Below are positions 11,460 to 22,609 of a DNA stretch of 64,000 nt, in pieces. Position 1 is the first letter of the stretch. Each line of letters opens with the position of its first letter. The notes under the pieces were generated by a model that ran no database searches, was not told where the DNA came from, and saw nothing but the letters and a program-made list of their open reading frames with translations. The DNA lies in contig NW_022098001.1 of assembly GCF_002288925.2 (NCBI RefSeq), positions 220,739-284,738 of the forward strand, in the 5' to 3' direction. This DNA is from Delphinapterus leucas (lineage: Eukaryota; Chordata; Mammalia; Artiodactyla; Monodontidae). The position numbers were made by a program, and so were the translations under genes.

Positions 11460-14400
11460 TCATAATTTTGTCAAACCCAAGAATATGCAAAAAATTAATA
11501 GTCAAGACATGAAAATCTTAGTTACTAATTTACTTTTTAATTAATTTATTTCATACCATAGCTATTTTGGACAAAGTCAGATAAGTGGATCTGAAGTTCT
11601 CAAAATAGGTATGAAAGTTGCTGTCATTACCATTTACTGGGAGCCGTGACAATGAATGAAAACCCCAAAGGAGAAAGTGGAAATCCAGATGATTTTAAAG
11701 GATTTTACCCCAGGAAATGTCAACCTTTAAAACATTTTCAGAGAAAGAGAAGACCATGTCAGGGTCTGAAGACAAAGCAATGAGAAAAGTAGAATCTGAA
11801 AATCACTGTGTCACGGGAATCATATGGAAAGGCTCCTTAGAGAGATTTATCTGGCAAACCCTGCAGAAAGGTCAAATAAAATAGGGATGAGAAATGATTC
11901 GTTTTTAACAAAGCATTAAGATAACTTATGACTGGTAGCTTGCCACAGCACTTTCAGTGGAATAGTAGATAAAGAAGCTAAATTTTAAAGCTTTTTAGAA
12001 GAGAATTGGGGAGAAAAAATTTGGAGACAGTGAATGATGAAAGCTGTTTAAAGAATCTTGCCATAAATGGAAGTAGACAAATGGACTACCAATTAGAAAG
12101 AGGTTAATTTGATTGTTTGAATTTTTTATTTTTTATACGGGCAGAAACTTGAACATGCCAAGGGAAATGATACTGGATTGTAGGAAAAGAGCTTAAGTTT
12201 GGTGACATACTAGAAAGGGCAAAATGATATAGACTCACATTTTCTTCTCTTGAAGAAGAAAAGCAAAAGATCTTTTTTTAAAAAAAATTCAGTTCTATTA
12301 AACATCTTTATTAATGATCTGGAAGTGGTATGTAAACAGAACATTAATTAAATGCCTGAATAGCTGGGAAGTGTTACGAAAGATGGACTCATCACTTTAT
12401 CACTTACTCTATGTACAGAACATGGGTAATTCAGTGGGTCAACTGATTACAAGATATTACAAGGAATATCTTTGCTGACAATACCATCTGCTCAATTCAT
12501 AGCTGGTACTTTGGTTGACTTTTTCACTGAGATATAAAAGATAGAGGTAAAGCAGAGCATAGATCAAAGACCAGGTGTGAGGGTAATTTGAGTTAGGACA
12601 AACCAATGATGCCTAGCCTCTACTGCCCAACATCCCAGACACTTAGACACATGCCTTCTTCCTGCTGCTTTTTATTCTCCTCATTTTCAGCATTTCATTT
12701 GCGCTTTGCCATACTTTACCCACTCCAATTCTATTCAGGTTCACCTTACTATGGTGACATTTGCTCTTTATCACTTAAAAGATCTTTTCACAAAATCAGC
12801 AAGACATTTACAAAAACATTTACAACCTACACACTAAATGTTATGAAATACCCTATGGCCCTAACTTGGAGCCCATTATTTTGTGATGGTGTGTCATGTA
12901 TGATCCAGAAAACAGATCCTGTTTATGAAAATAGCTGCTGAATCATTTCTGTTTTCCTTATTATTATACCAAACATTTCAAATTTAAGAATACAAGACCA
13001 AATAAATAAATAGATAACAATAAAATGCAGGACTGATCTGGGCCTCCTTTCAGTTTCCTACCAAGGTGTGATTTGAGGAATTATCCTTTCCTGTTTATAT
13101 CAGCTAAGTCAGGTGAAATCAATGAGTGAGGTGAATATGGACATGGAGTATAAATATACTGTAATATTTTGGATATATGTTTATGATATTCACAATGTCA
13201 CACTGTTGAATTAACCTTTTCAAATATATGGAATCTTTATTAATTTACAGAAGATCAGATTTCACCCTCTTCTCTTTTGAAGTAAAAAGATCTTTGAAAA
13301 TGATTCCAGTGTTTTCTTCTTTTCTTTTCCCCTTTGTAATATTATTCTTTCTTTTGCTTTTAATTGCCTTATTTCTTATATTATCATTTCTCTCTGCCTT
13401 ACTTTCTCAATTATGTCTTCCATCCCATTTTCTTAGTAAGGAACTCTTCTCTCACCCTTTTCCCTTCCATTCAGGAAAGAAAACAGTTTTAATTTATTAT
13501 AAACATAATTAATGTTGAACTCAGACATAAAGACAAAATTGACACATGACCAGCATGTCACTGGAGCATTTCCCACAGTAGGTACTTCTTATATCTTAAA
13601 CTACAATATTTTGTAGTTTTTTTTTTTTTTTAACAAAATTGTTCCGATTCCCCAGGCATATTTTTCTGTTGCTATCCCTACGTGGTACTAAGGAGCTTGC
13701 CCATCTGCTTTCACAATATAGCCTTTAACCTCTGCTGAACTGCTAGGTGTTAATAAGCAGTACTAATCTCTAATTCCACATTAGAAATTATATAGGAAGA
13801 CTACTGTAATTTTAGAAAGAAATAATGGGAAGACTATATAGCCTCTATTTCAAGTCACTTAATATGTTTTCAAATATATATATCTTGGAATAATCAACTC
13901 TTAAGATATATACCATAGACTTCGTTGGTAGCATTGAAAGTACTAAATTATAAGTATCGTGCATTTAAAGTGCTAAAATATTCTAAGTTGATTCATTTAT
14001 GATCTTGGAATATGTAAAACAGGAGAAAAATATTTATACAAATATGTACATACTTTGTAGAATTAGTCTTGATCAAGTATTTTACTTATCCCAAAATTTA
14101 GCACTTGGGACGATAAACTTGAAGATTTCCTTTATATTGTAAAGATCAAAACTCAAAAAATGGCTCTTTCCATCAGTTACCAATAATCCCTCCACAACAG
14201 CTTGATAAGTAGCTGTGACTTCAACTTACAGAAACCCCCCAAGTTCCACATGCAGGTCTTTTTGTCTTATTATTCAGAGCTCTGATTAGATTGGCATGGT
14301 AATGGAATAGGTATATTCAGCTATGACAATTCCTTGAAAATCTGAAAAGAAACTATGACACTTATTAAGTATTCTTTTAAAATTCTTTATTTTTCCTCTT

Positions 14401-14654
14401 TTAATTCCCTGCAATTTCCACATGAATATTTCGTTGTGTGACTTGAAATGTGGAAGATAAACAATATAATATTCTGAGAAAAGCCTTATGGGATCTATGC
14501 TGCACAACATTTGGAATTCATCTTCCTCTAGAAGACAAGGTTGTGGAAAATATAATTTTAAAAAAATAACAGGAAAATCCAGAAATTAAAATGTCTATTC
14601 AGAGTGAAGGAAAATTAATATCTATTAAATGCAAATTTCCTATAACAATAGACT
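11460..14654. other. Unassigned AT-rich DNA, no gene seen
   Basis: About 3.2 kb with no recognised repeat. A 111-codon frame at 12606-12941 and a 94-codon frame at 13228-13512 show no known motif and biased hydrophobic composition from pyrimidine-rich DNA, so they are not called. A poly-T run lies near 13618-13632. Confidence 0.45.
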
Positions 14655-14828
14655 TTATGGTTTCAAAATACTTTCACATTTGCCACAATGCTCTGAGATG
14701 ATCAGGACAATGTATTTTATCCCCCCATGTAGGCTTGATAATTTAAGTACATTCACCAGCTACAAGTGAAAGATTTAGACAGAGTTTGACTGCTTCTGAC
14801 TCAGTGGCTATATCTCTTTCCATAACAC
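14655..14828 (+). mobile_element. MIR SINE fragment
   Basis: Weak but ordered match to MIR: 'gctctgagatgatcaggaca', 'tattttatccccccatgtag', a 'ttaagtacattcaccagcta' segment, and 'tgcttctgactcagtggcta' near 14790 before 'ctctttccataacac'. Heavily diverged. Confidence 0.5.
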
Positions 14829-15529
14829 AAGATTTATCAGTCAAACTGATAAAACAAGTATTCTATTTCAAAAGGAAAGGTCAATTCTCTACTGAATCAT
14901 CATCACTGTCATAAGTTAGCATCTCTTAAATGCTGACTATATTTGAGGTTGCTAGACCTGGATAAAAAGAGAGAGGCTATATGAACACTATCTCTTCTGC
15001 AGACTAGAAACATTAACTAACAGACATAAATATTATAAGATTGTCCTCATTTCAACTAATAAAACTACCAAAACAAAGTAGGAATGTCTTTTAGAATAGC
15101 TTTGTCAGAGAGAGCCACTCCACTTCTGAAATATGTCTAGAGATACAGACACAAGACATTTAGCCCTCCTGTGTAAGGAACATTCTCATTAATAACAAAG
15201 CATGCTTTCCTTTTTTTTTTTCTTTCCATCTTCACCCTTTTTTCACCTTTCTCTGCCACGATTATGTGATACTACGTCTATAATTACGTTCCAGTCCAGA
15301 ATCTCTATTCTCTATTCTCAATCTTACCTTCACCCTGAGAACCCTGGAAGTTTCGTCTGGGCCAGCCTTCCTTTAATTATGTATTTTGTTCCAATATTCC
15401 CCTTGATCTTTACCTCACATCCTTATTTTTTCAGAGCTCACCAAGTATGACATATGTCAGAGAAGTCAGTCTTTGAACATCATGGCTGACAACTCCTGGC
15501 AGATTAGCAGAGTTTACATAATTTTTCAA
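14829..15529. other. Unassigned DNA, no gene seen
   Basis: Pyrimidine-rich at 15203-15260. No coding similarity or repeat family recognised. Confidence 0.45.
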
Positions 15530-15655
15530 ACTTTGAAATACCAAAATATTTTAACCTTTCTGAGCTCTTACTTCCTCATCTATAAAATTAGTTGATATAT
15601 GAATTTACTGAAATAATAGACTGGGAAAGGATTTAATGTAGTGTCTGACATACAT
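15530..15655 (-). mobile_element. MIR SINE fragment, minus strand
   Basis: Shows the antisense MIR core 'aacctttctgagctcttact', 'tcctcatctataaaattagt' (15572) and a late 'tgtagtgtctgacatacatt' segment. Ancient and truncated. Confidence 0.6.
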
Positions 15656-16190
15656 TCATTCATTTTGCAAATATTTACAGAAACTAGTTTTATGCCAGAA
15701 ATTTTCTGTTTGTCGGGCATACAACTGTGAACCAAATGGAGTCTCTCCTCTCATGACCCTAAATTAAAAAATCAGAAGTTGTCAGATGATGGTAAGAGTA
15801 AGTCAAGAAATAAGTAGAATAAGGGGTATCTACAGTGAACGGAGTTAATAAGAGAAGGCCTCTATGATAGAATGACATTTGTTCAGAGACCAAAAAAGTG
15901 AGGAAACAAGCTATGTATATTTTTAGAGAGAACAACTTTACAGGGAGATGAAACAAGAGTAAGGTGATATGCAGACAAATAGTTGAATTTAGAGAATGGT
16001 GAGGAAGGCAGCTTTGGTAGAGCAAGAACATGCTTATTAAAAATGACAGGAAATGAGCTCAGAAAAATGATGGGTAACTAAATGATGCAGATTGTATAGA
16101 TCCTTCAAAGACATTTAAAGTGCATGGGGTTTTATTCAAGTAAATTTAAAGACACGGTGGCTAATCTTAGGCAGTAAATAGGCAAACTTA
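15656..16190 (+). repeat. Ancient dispersed repeat (family B), class not assigned
   Basis: Begins 'cattcattttgcaaatattt', with 'tatgccagaaattttctgtt', then 'aagagaaggcctctatgata' (15850), 'atgacatttgttcagagacc' (15872) and 'agggagatgaaacaagagta'. I recognise this order as a common old mammalian repeat. Related segments lie at 18700-18885 on the plus strand and at 30840-31140 and 47245-47490 on the minus strand. No coding capacity. Confidence 0.45.
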
Positions 16191-16839
16191 AAGTAGAAAT
16201 ATCTTCTTTAAGGGATATCTTAAAGCCAACGCAATACTGAGAAGTAGGGGAAATTAAATTTCTCTTCTAGATTAAAGCTATAAAACCAAAAGAAGGCATA
16301 GAAATTCAAGTCTATGTTAAAGAAACAGAGTGGTTCTTAAGTCAGTATTTGTGGTAAAAAGATTGCATGTGCTAATATGTTAAAAGAAAGAATGTGTAAA
16401 CTAAAAGGGTGATAGATCAGTGAGGAAAGCATAAAAAAGAATGAAAAATAGAAAGAGAAAAAAAGAAGAGTCAACCTGAGGTAGAGAAGACTTGAAACAT
16501 TAGCTGTTGAAATGTGTGAATTCTAAGCTATCAACAATTGCAAGTCTCTTGGAAAAATCAGTGTGTGATGTTCCTCTCCAGCTACTGACTTTTCAGGTCA
16601 GCAAGCTGTCTGTGATGTATTAATGGAATTAATACATGATTACTGTGTGATCAGTCATGATTTTTGATGACATTAAACATTCTATTAATTTAACCTCCTC
16701 TGTTCTTATGTTGTGATCACCAACTAGCCTTCTGATTATAATCTGACATTTCATGTAGATTTGCCTATAAACACAAAATGGGAATTCAGATACTTTGCAG
16801 TTATATTTAATAAACTGACCTAATAATTTAATATATCAT
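16191..16839. other. Unassigned AT-rich DNA with a short perfect hairpin
   Basis: Contains a 10-bp inverted repeat, atgtattaat / attaatacat, with a 3-base loop at 16615-16637. Otherwise nothing recognised. Confidence 0.5.
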
Positions 16840-17119
16840 AGAACTTTAATATTTCTTATTTTCTGCTGGTAATTTGTTTTTCATTTTTGTCTGATAAAAT
16901 TTTTGTTAATTATCCTTCAAGGATATTCTGCCATATATATAAAAATCTGGTTGAAAATTATTTTTCACTTTTAGTACTTTATTACTACATTGCCTTCTGA
17001 CTTAGATGGTTATTTGAAAGAAAGTACTATGATCCTTATCTTGTTTTTCTCTGAATGTAATTATTTCCTCAGTGTCCTCAAAGTATTCTTTATATATTTG
17101 GTTTACAAGTTTAAATGTG

Positions 17120-17120
<1 letters not shown>

Positions 17121-17151
<31 letters not shown>
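17121..17151. repeat. (TG)n microsatellite
   Basis: Uninterrupted TG run of about 15 units inside old LINE sequence. Likely length-polymorphic. Confidence 0.95.
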
Positions 17152-17152
<1 letters not shown>

Positions 17153-17344
17153 TGACATTAATTTCAGGGGAAAAATTATCCATTACACTTCAAATATTTC
17201 TTTTGCCCTATTCTCTCTCTCTTATCCTTCTAGATTTTAATTACACATATGATATTTACTGATGTTGTCCCACAACATCTGGATAATTGATAATGCTTTG
17301 TGGGGTTTTTTTCAACTTTTTTTTCTCTTTGTACTTCAATTTGG

Positions 17345-17481
17345 TTTTTTGTTTTTTGTTTTCTTTAATTTTTGGCCATGCTGCACAGCATGGGGGATCT
17401 TAGTTCCCTGACCAGAGATCAAATGCACACCCCCTGCATTGGAAGCAAGGAGTCTTAACCACTGGACAGCCAGGGAAGTCC
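17345..17481 (-). mobile_element. CHR-type SINE, short truncated copy, minus strand
   Basis: Antisense copy containing 'ggccatgctgcacagcatgg' (17373), 'cttagttccctgaccagaga' and the 5' end 'cagccagggaagtccc' at 17467-17482. Flanked by an 8-bp duplication caatttgg at 17337-17344 and 17482-17489. More diverged than the other SINEs here, so an older CHR subfamily. Confidence 0.85.
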
Positions 17482-17875
17482 CAATTTGGGTAATTTTCAT
17501 TGACCTATGCTCAGATTTTCTGATTCTTTCTTCAGCTGTGTTGAGTCTGCTGATAAACTGTCAAAGACTATCTTCATTTAACATGTTTTTCATTTCTAAT
17601 ATTTTCATTTAGTTCTTTATTATATCTTACACATCTTTGCCAATAATTCCCACCTGTTCACATATATTGTCTGTCTTTATTACTGCTAGAGACATTAACA
17701 TATTAACCATAATTGTTTTAATTTCTCTAATTTCAACATTTGGAGCCTGGTCTATTGATTGAATTCTTCCTTGACAGTATGTTGGATTTTTGTTTTTATT
17801 TTTGTTTTCTCCTTGATTCCTTGTATGTTTAATAAGTTTTGGTTGGAAGTTGGACATCTTGTGTTAGATAGCTGT

Positions 17876-18297
17876 ATCAGCCAGAGTTCAATCAGAGAAG
17901 CAGCACCAGTATATATATCAAGAGATTTCTTGCAAGGAATAGGCTCATATGATTGTGAGAGCTGTCTAGGAATATCCAAAATCCCTTGAGCAGGCCATCA
18001 GGAGGGATAGATTAAAACTCATGGGCATTGGCTGAAGCTGCTGTCCATAGGTTGAATATATTCTTCTCTCAGGGAAGCCTCAATCCTGCTTTTAAGGCCT
18101 TTCAACTGATTGAATCAGGCCCACCCAGATTACCTAAGATATCCACCCTTACTTAATGTAAACTGATTATGTACTTTAACCAAATATACAAAATACCTAC
18201 ACAGCAACACCTAGATTAGTGCTTTATTGAATAACTGGGGACTATAGCCTAACCAAATGGAAACATCAAAAAGACTATAACAACGTCTATTAGGTCA
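17876..18297 (-). mobile_element. Probable ERVL-type LTR, minus strand
   Basis: Begins 'tgtatcagccagagttcaat' and 'agagaagcagcaccagtata', with 'aggctcatatgattgtgaga' (17941), a 'ttgaatcaggcccacccaga' segment (18111) and 'actttaaccaaatatacaaa' (18174). I recognise these as antisense ERVL-class LTR phrases. Subfamily not assigned. It lies between old L1 sequence and a MaLR fragment. Confidence 0.5.
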
Positions 18298-18456
18298 CCT
18301 CTTTTATAAGGGCATTAATCCCATTCATCAGGGCTCCACCCTCATGATCTAATCACCTCCCAAAGACCCCACCTCCTAATAACATCACACTGGGGGTTAG
18401 TTTTCAATATGTGGATTTGGTGGGGGAGGGACACACAGATTTAGTCTATAGCAACC
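18298..18456 (-). mobile_element. MaLR LTR fragment, minus strand
   Basis: Contains 'cttttataagggcattaatc' (18301), 'tcagggctccaccctcatga' (18329), 'aatcacctcccaaagacccc' and 'catcacactgggggttagtt' (18384), ending near 'tagtctatagca'. Only the end of the LTR is present. Confidence 0.85.
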
Positions 18457-18545
18457 TCCTTAGTTGAATTTATTCCTAGGTATTTTATTCTTTTTGATGC
18501 TATTGTAAATGGAACTTTTCCCAATTTCCCTTTCAGTACATCTTC
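18457..18545 (-). mobile_element. L1 ORF2 fragment, minus strand
   Basis: Antisense L1 phrase 'tttattcctaggtattttat', then 'tctttttgatgctattgtaa' (18490), directly after the MaLR piece. It may continue the old LINE interrupted by the two LTR insertions (16840-17875). Confidence 0.6.
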
Positions 18546-18699
18546 TGTCTCTCCAGGATCACACAGTCTTCAATATTTACTCCCAATACAATCAAAAAAT
18601 CAAAAGCTGTTTTTAAAAATACTTTATCTACCTTTAATAGTTTTCCTATCAAGAGGTTTATATGATACTAGGTACACTGTCACAGTAGAAGGAAACTTG

Positions 18700-18885
18700 T
18701 AGCTATTCTGTTGAGAATAGATCAAAAGGACTCAAGGCAGATGTCGAGAGAACAGTTAAGAGGCGTTAGCAATAAATTAATGAGATGGAATTCAAGGCAG
18801 AAAAAGTGGATGGATTCTAGATAGTTTTGAAAATGGATCTGATAATATTTGCTGATGAATTTGATTTAGGTTATGAAAGGAAAAT
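18700..18885 (+). repeat. Ancient dispersed repeat (family B) fragment
   Basis: Segments 'ctgttgagaatagatcaaaa' (18709), 'agaacagttaagaggcgtta' and 'aatatttgctgatgaatttg' (18845) are in the order seen in the same old repeat as 15656-16190. Diverged and partial. Confidence 0.45.
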
Positions 18886-18984
18886 AAGCATTAAGAATTA
18901 CAGATTTGTTGAACCACATGAAACATGGAGTGTCCATTTACTATGATAGCAACAGAATAAAGGTTGTTTTGACATGCAAAAAAA

Positions 18985-19070
18985 AGGGCTCTAGGCACAT
19001 GGACTTCAGTAGTTGTGGCACGCAGGCTCAGTAGTTGTGGCTTGTGGCCTCCACAGTGCAGGCTCAGTAG
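18985..19070 (-). mobile_element. CHR-type SINE fragment, minus strand
   Basis: Internal piece of a long-form SINE: 'acttcagtagttgtggcacg' and 'ggctcagtagttgtggcttg', the same modules as 22407-22452. Lacks the tRNA-like end and any clear duplication, so truncated. Confidence 0.85.
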
Positions 19071-19517
19071 TTTATAATTTGATTTCAAAGTAGAGATGCT
19101 AAATAACTACACATATAAATCTGTACTTCAAGGGAAATATTATGTTTAAATTGTCATAAAACATTATGCTCAATTTTATACCAGAATATATTTCCATTCT
19201 GTAGTCCATTCCTATAATTCAAATAAAATCATTAATCTATAGAAGCCATTTTTCCCCAAGATGTCTTGATAATTAATAATCGACTGACATTTTTTTACTC
19301 TGCACCTTAATGTAATTCTCTGTCTAAATCTAGGGAACAGAATTTAAAACACATCTGGGTACATTTTGATTCTTAACATTAGTGGAAAAGTTATTATTGG
19401 TAAAAAGCCAAATATTATAGTGAACTTTACATGATTCCAGTAGGATTATTTTAGTAGTATTTCAGATACTTAGAAAGTTTCTTGTTAGCCTGTGTATGTG
19501 TCCTCTATATTATTTGA
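19071..19517. other. Unassigned AT-rich DNA, no gene seen
   Basis: No repeat family or coding similarity recognised. Confidence 0.5.
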
Positions 19518-19526
19518 CTAGAGGAT

Positions 19527-19733
19527 CTTTTTTTCTATGTGTGTGGTACGCAGGCCTCTCACTGTTGTGGCCTCTCCCGTTGCCAAGCACAGGCTCCGGA
19601 CGTGCAGGCTCAGCGGTCATGGCTCATGGGCCCAGCCGCTCCGCGGCATGTGGGATCTTCCCAGACCGGGGCATGGACCCGTGTCCCCTGCATCGGCAGG
19701 CGAACTCTCAACCACTGCGCCACCAGGGAAGCC
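19527..19733 (-). mobile_element. CHR-type SINE, short (CHR-2-like) form, minus strand
   Basis: Complete antisense short SINE, from poly-T at 19527 through 'ggcctctcactgttgtggcc' (19553) and 'cggcatgtgggatcttccca' to the 5' end 'caccagggaagccc' at 19721-19734. A degraded 9-bp duplication, ctagaggat / ctaaaagat, flanks it (19518-19526 and 19734-19742). All three overlapping open frames here are SINE sequence, not genes. Confidence 0.95.
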
Positions 19734-19959
19734 CTAAAAGATAGAATTTTTGATGCAACAGTATACGGCTTAAGCATTAGGAGAGCTTGACTCTTTTAGT
19801 CTCATGAATGTAATGTTGCTTTTATGATTTCAGAGAAACAGCATTTTCCTAAGCAAAGAGAGACCTTAGAATTTGTGTGACCAAATCGTTTCATATTACA
19901 AATAAGAAAGCAGATTCAGAAAATGGCTTTCAGAACACTAGGCATCCCTTCCTACCATT

Positions 19960-19987
19960 CACACACACACACACAGACACACACACA

Positions 19988-20019
<32 letters not shown>
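19960..20019. repeat. Interrupted (CA)n microsatellite
   Basis: About 60 bases of CA repeats broken twice by 'cagaca'. The second half is an uninterrupted run and the likelier variable part. Confidence 0.95.
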
Positions 20020-20022
<3 letters not shown>

Positions 20023-20039
20023 TTTATTATTTCACTGAT

Positions 20040-20312
20040 TACCTTCTTTTCATCCTTTAAATTCAGGTTGAAATCATTTCCTCTAATAAAACTTCCTTAG
20101 CTTCCCAACTAGATTATTTCTTCCTGCCATGCCTTTCTCCTACCAAGACATTTACCACAATTCATAGCTTACTTAATTACCAGCCTACCCCCACCAGACT
20201 CTAAGTATTTAGTGATAGGGACTATGTCTGTACTGTTCCTGGTCATATCTCTAGAAGCCTGCACAGTTTAAGGTCATATGGCATATGCTCAATAAATATT
20301 TGGTGAATGAAT
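20040..20312 (+). mobile_element. L2 LINE 3'-end fragment
   Basis: Ordered L2 signatures: 'aaattcaggttgaaatcatt' (20059), 'aataaaacttccttagcttc', 'ccagactctaagtatttagt', 'atagggactatgtctgtact', and the tail 'gcatatgctcaataaatatt' plus 'tggtgaatgaat' (20282-20312). Confidence 0.8.
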
Positions 20313-21344
20313 AAATGTAGGAATTAATGAAACTTTAACTCAGGACTCAAATAGAGACCCATCATTACCTATCCAGAACTTCTAAAGTTATATTATGTAG
20401 ACACATCAGTGTATAACCCTATGTGTGCAGTTTCCTGATTGCCATCATATTCTACACAATGTTTTTTTTTTGTTTCCTTCTTCCCAGGGAATATTTCAAC
20501 AAATATATTTTACTGAAAATAATTTCTTTTAGTGTAAAAATATTTTATTTTGTTCTGTTTCCCACAAAGAACATTGGAAGAAGTGTGTGTGGAGGGGGAG
20601 GGCGTTTCTTTAAGCCAGCTGATAAGACAAATTTTAGAGATGAGAAAGAATCTTGGATTATGTTAATCACTATAAATCACTGGAAGGGCATACATCTTGC
20701 TAACTATAGCTAGTCGGATGCTAATCAGAGGCTCATTAGCTTTAGAAATATCAATCTTGTATGATTTCTGTGCTATATATGTTCTCAGAAGACTAACGAG
20801 TTGCATTAGAGATATCCAGCCAAGACCCACATATGAATGCATTTTCCCACTACTTGGATATTGCACAAAAGATGTGAGGAAAGTTAAAGCAAATGACAAA
20901 GTTCCATTGAAAAAAATATCAACTTTACATTACCGTAATATTTATGGGGACAGAGGAAGGAGGGAACGTGAAGTGGAAAGGTGGTATGATCCCTACTAGC
21001 CAAATCCAAGTACATCAAAATCTTGCTATTATAATTCACCAGAAAACTTCTTTACAACCCATCTCATTTTATTATCTCTCTGAGACAAAACAGAGACCTT
21101 ACATCTTCAAATATATTAAACATGTATCTTTTATCATATAAATAGCAAATCACCTGCAATCATAGAGCATTATTAATTATGCCTATTTTAGGCTTATAGA
21201 AAAATATGAATGTTTGTCATAGAAATGCTAATCTTAAGATAATGTTAAAATTATACAAACCATTCAAAAACATCTGTATCTGATAAAAGAGCCACAACAA
21301 TATAAGCCCAACATAAAAATGCTTGATCATGAATGAATGGGTAG
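20313..21344. other. Unassigned DNA, no gene seen
   Basis: About 1 kb without recognised repeats. The part at 20590-20900 is less AT-rich and has overlapping short frames on both strands. No family motif seen. Confidence 0.45.
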
Positions 21345-21510
21345 TTGTCCCTAGTCGCACCACTTATTACCTATTTGACATTAACCTTTCTAAGCCTTAA
21401 TTTCCTGATATGGAAGATGAGAAGAATAATAACCCCACCTAATAAATTATTGTGATGTTTAATAATGAAAAGGCCTATAGTATAGTATGTGGCACACAGT
21501 AAACATCCAG
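21345..21510 (-). mobile_element. MIR SINE, minus strand
   Basis: Antisense MIR: 'aacctttctaagccttaatt' (21384), 'tcctgatatggaagatgaga', 'aataataaccccacctaata' and 'agtatgtggcacacagtaaa' (21484) before 'catccagtgaatattagcta'. Good length for this ancient family. Confidence 0.8.
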
Positions 21511-22252
21511 TGAATATTAGCTATTGTTGTTTGCTTAAGTTTCCAGATTCAGTGTATAAGAAGACTCAAATGTACATATATTACCAATTATGCTAACACT
21601 GTTTCTAAAATGGCAAATTAAATTCTTGAAATTATTCCTGATTTAGAAAAATAAAGCATCGTTTTTCTCAGTAACAGATAAGCAAACAATGGTAGTTTTA
21701 ATACCACTTCCAGGACTGTTTGTTTTGTTTTCTGTTGGGTCTTTATCATTGTATATTTTATTTCCCCAGTGTTTAAAAGATTGGAAGTGAAAAAACATAA
21801 ACATAGATATACAGGTTAGAAAACGAGAATCCCAGTGTTAATTGAAGTCATTTCAAGAGGATTTCAGCAAACTCCTTTCTCATCAGTCCAAACACCCTTT
21901 GGTATTTGGTATTTAACAGAAATCCTAATGATCAACTTACTTTGGCAATATGAACTGACCCAATTCAGCCATGTTATTTGGACATTGCTCCTATTAGCTA
22001 ATTCCCTCTGGCTCAAAAAAGAGTAATACAAAGATTTGAAAAAACATAAGCCCATAACTCAGTTCCAGACATGTTTCCACTTCCTCCAATACCCAAGCAC
22101 GCATCTGTCCTGTGCCTCAGTTTCGTTTGGTTAAGTGGGAATTAAATTACTAAATATGGAAGAGTAACAAAATAGATAGCCAGAGCACTTTCCAAAACTA
22201 AATTTATGTGTTGCTGCTAATTTGCATATTGCTGCCCAATTTGAAGTCTGTT
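21511..22252. other. Unassigned DNA, no gene seen
   Basis: No repeat family or coding similarity recognised. Confidence 0.5.
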
Positions 22253-22265
22253 GAGATGCCGTATT

Positions 22266-22596
22266 TTTTTTGTTGTTGTTGTTGTGTTGGGTCTTCATTG
22301 CTGCGCGTGGGCTTTTCTCTGGTTGTGGCGAGCGGGGACTACTCTTCGTTGCAGTGCACAGGCTTCTCATTGCAGTGGCTTCTCTTGTTGTGGCTCTAGG
22401 GTGTACGGGCTTCAGTAGTTGTGGCACGCGGGCTCAGTAGCTGTGGCTTGTGGGCTCTAGAGCGCAGGCTCCAGTAGTTGGGGCGCATGGGCTTAGTTGC
22501 TCCACGGCATGTGGGATCTTCCCAAACCAGGGCTCGAACCTGTGTCCCCTGCATTGGCAGGTGGATTCTTAACCACTGCGCCACAAGGGAAGCCCC
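22266..22596 (-). mobile_element. CHR-type SINE, long form, minus strand, with 13-bp TSD
   Basis: Antisense long SINE: poly-T with 'gttgttgttg' tail, 'cattgctgcgcgtgggcttt' (22296), repeated 'cagtagttgtggc' modules, 'cagggctcgaacctgtgtcc' (tRNA-like B box region, 22528) and the 5' end 'ccacaagggaagcccc'. Exact duplication gagatgccgtatt at 22253-22265 and 22597-22609 fixes the ends. About 331 bp, matching the copies at 4274 and 33453. Confidence 0.95.
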
Positions 22597-22609
22597 GAGA
22601 TGCCGTATT

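Larger units (their letters stand above)
16840..17875 (-). mobile_element. Old L1-like (L1M/HAL1-type) sequence, minus strand, interrupted
   Basis: T-rich antisense LINE sequence with diverged hallmark phrases: 'attttcattgacctatgctc' (17492), 'gattctttcttcagctgtgt' (17522), 'catatattgtctgtctttat', 'acatattaaccataattgtt' and a 'gttggaagttggacatcttg' segment near 17841. It carries a TG microsatellite (17121-17151) and a nested SINE (17345-17481). It ends where an ERVL-type LTR begins at about 17876. Short frames here are not genes. Confidence 0.6.

Noticed and set aside
12606..12941. 111-codon plus-strand open frame in repeat-poor DNA
   Set aside because: No recognisable motif or splice context, biased composition, and length expected by chance in this much sequence.
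13228..13512. 94-codon frame rich in Leu/Phe resembling a membrane protein
   Set aside because: Hydrophobicity follows from pyrimidine-rich DNA; no conserved start context or family signature.
19496..19790. Three overlapping open frames of 66-83 codons
   Set aside because: They are readings of one antisense CHR SINE. The same peptides appear at 30528, 33794, 34772 and 59276, always inside SINEs.
20663..20999. Overlapping 78- and 100-codon frames on both strands
   Set aside because: Mutually overlapping antisense frames with no motif. Noted as unassigned DNA.
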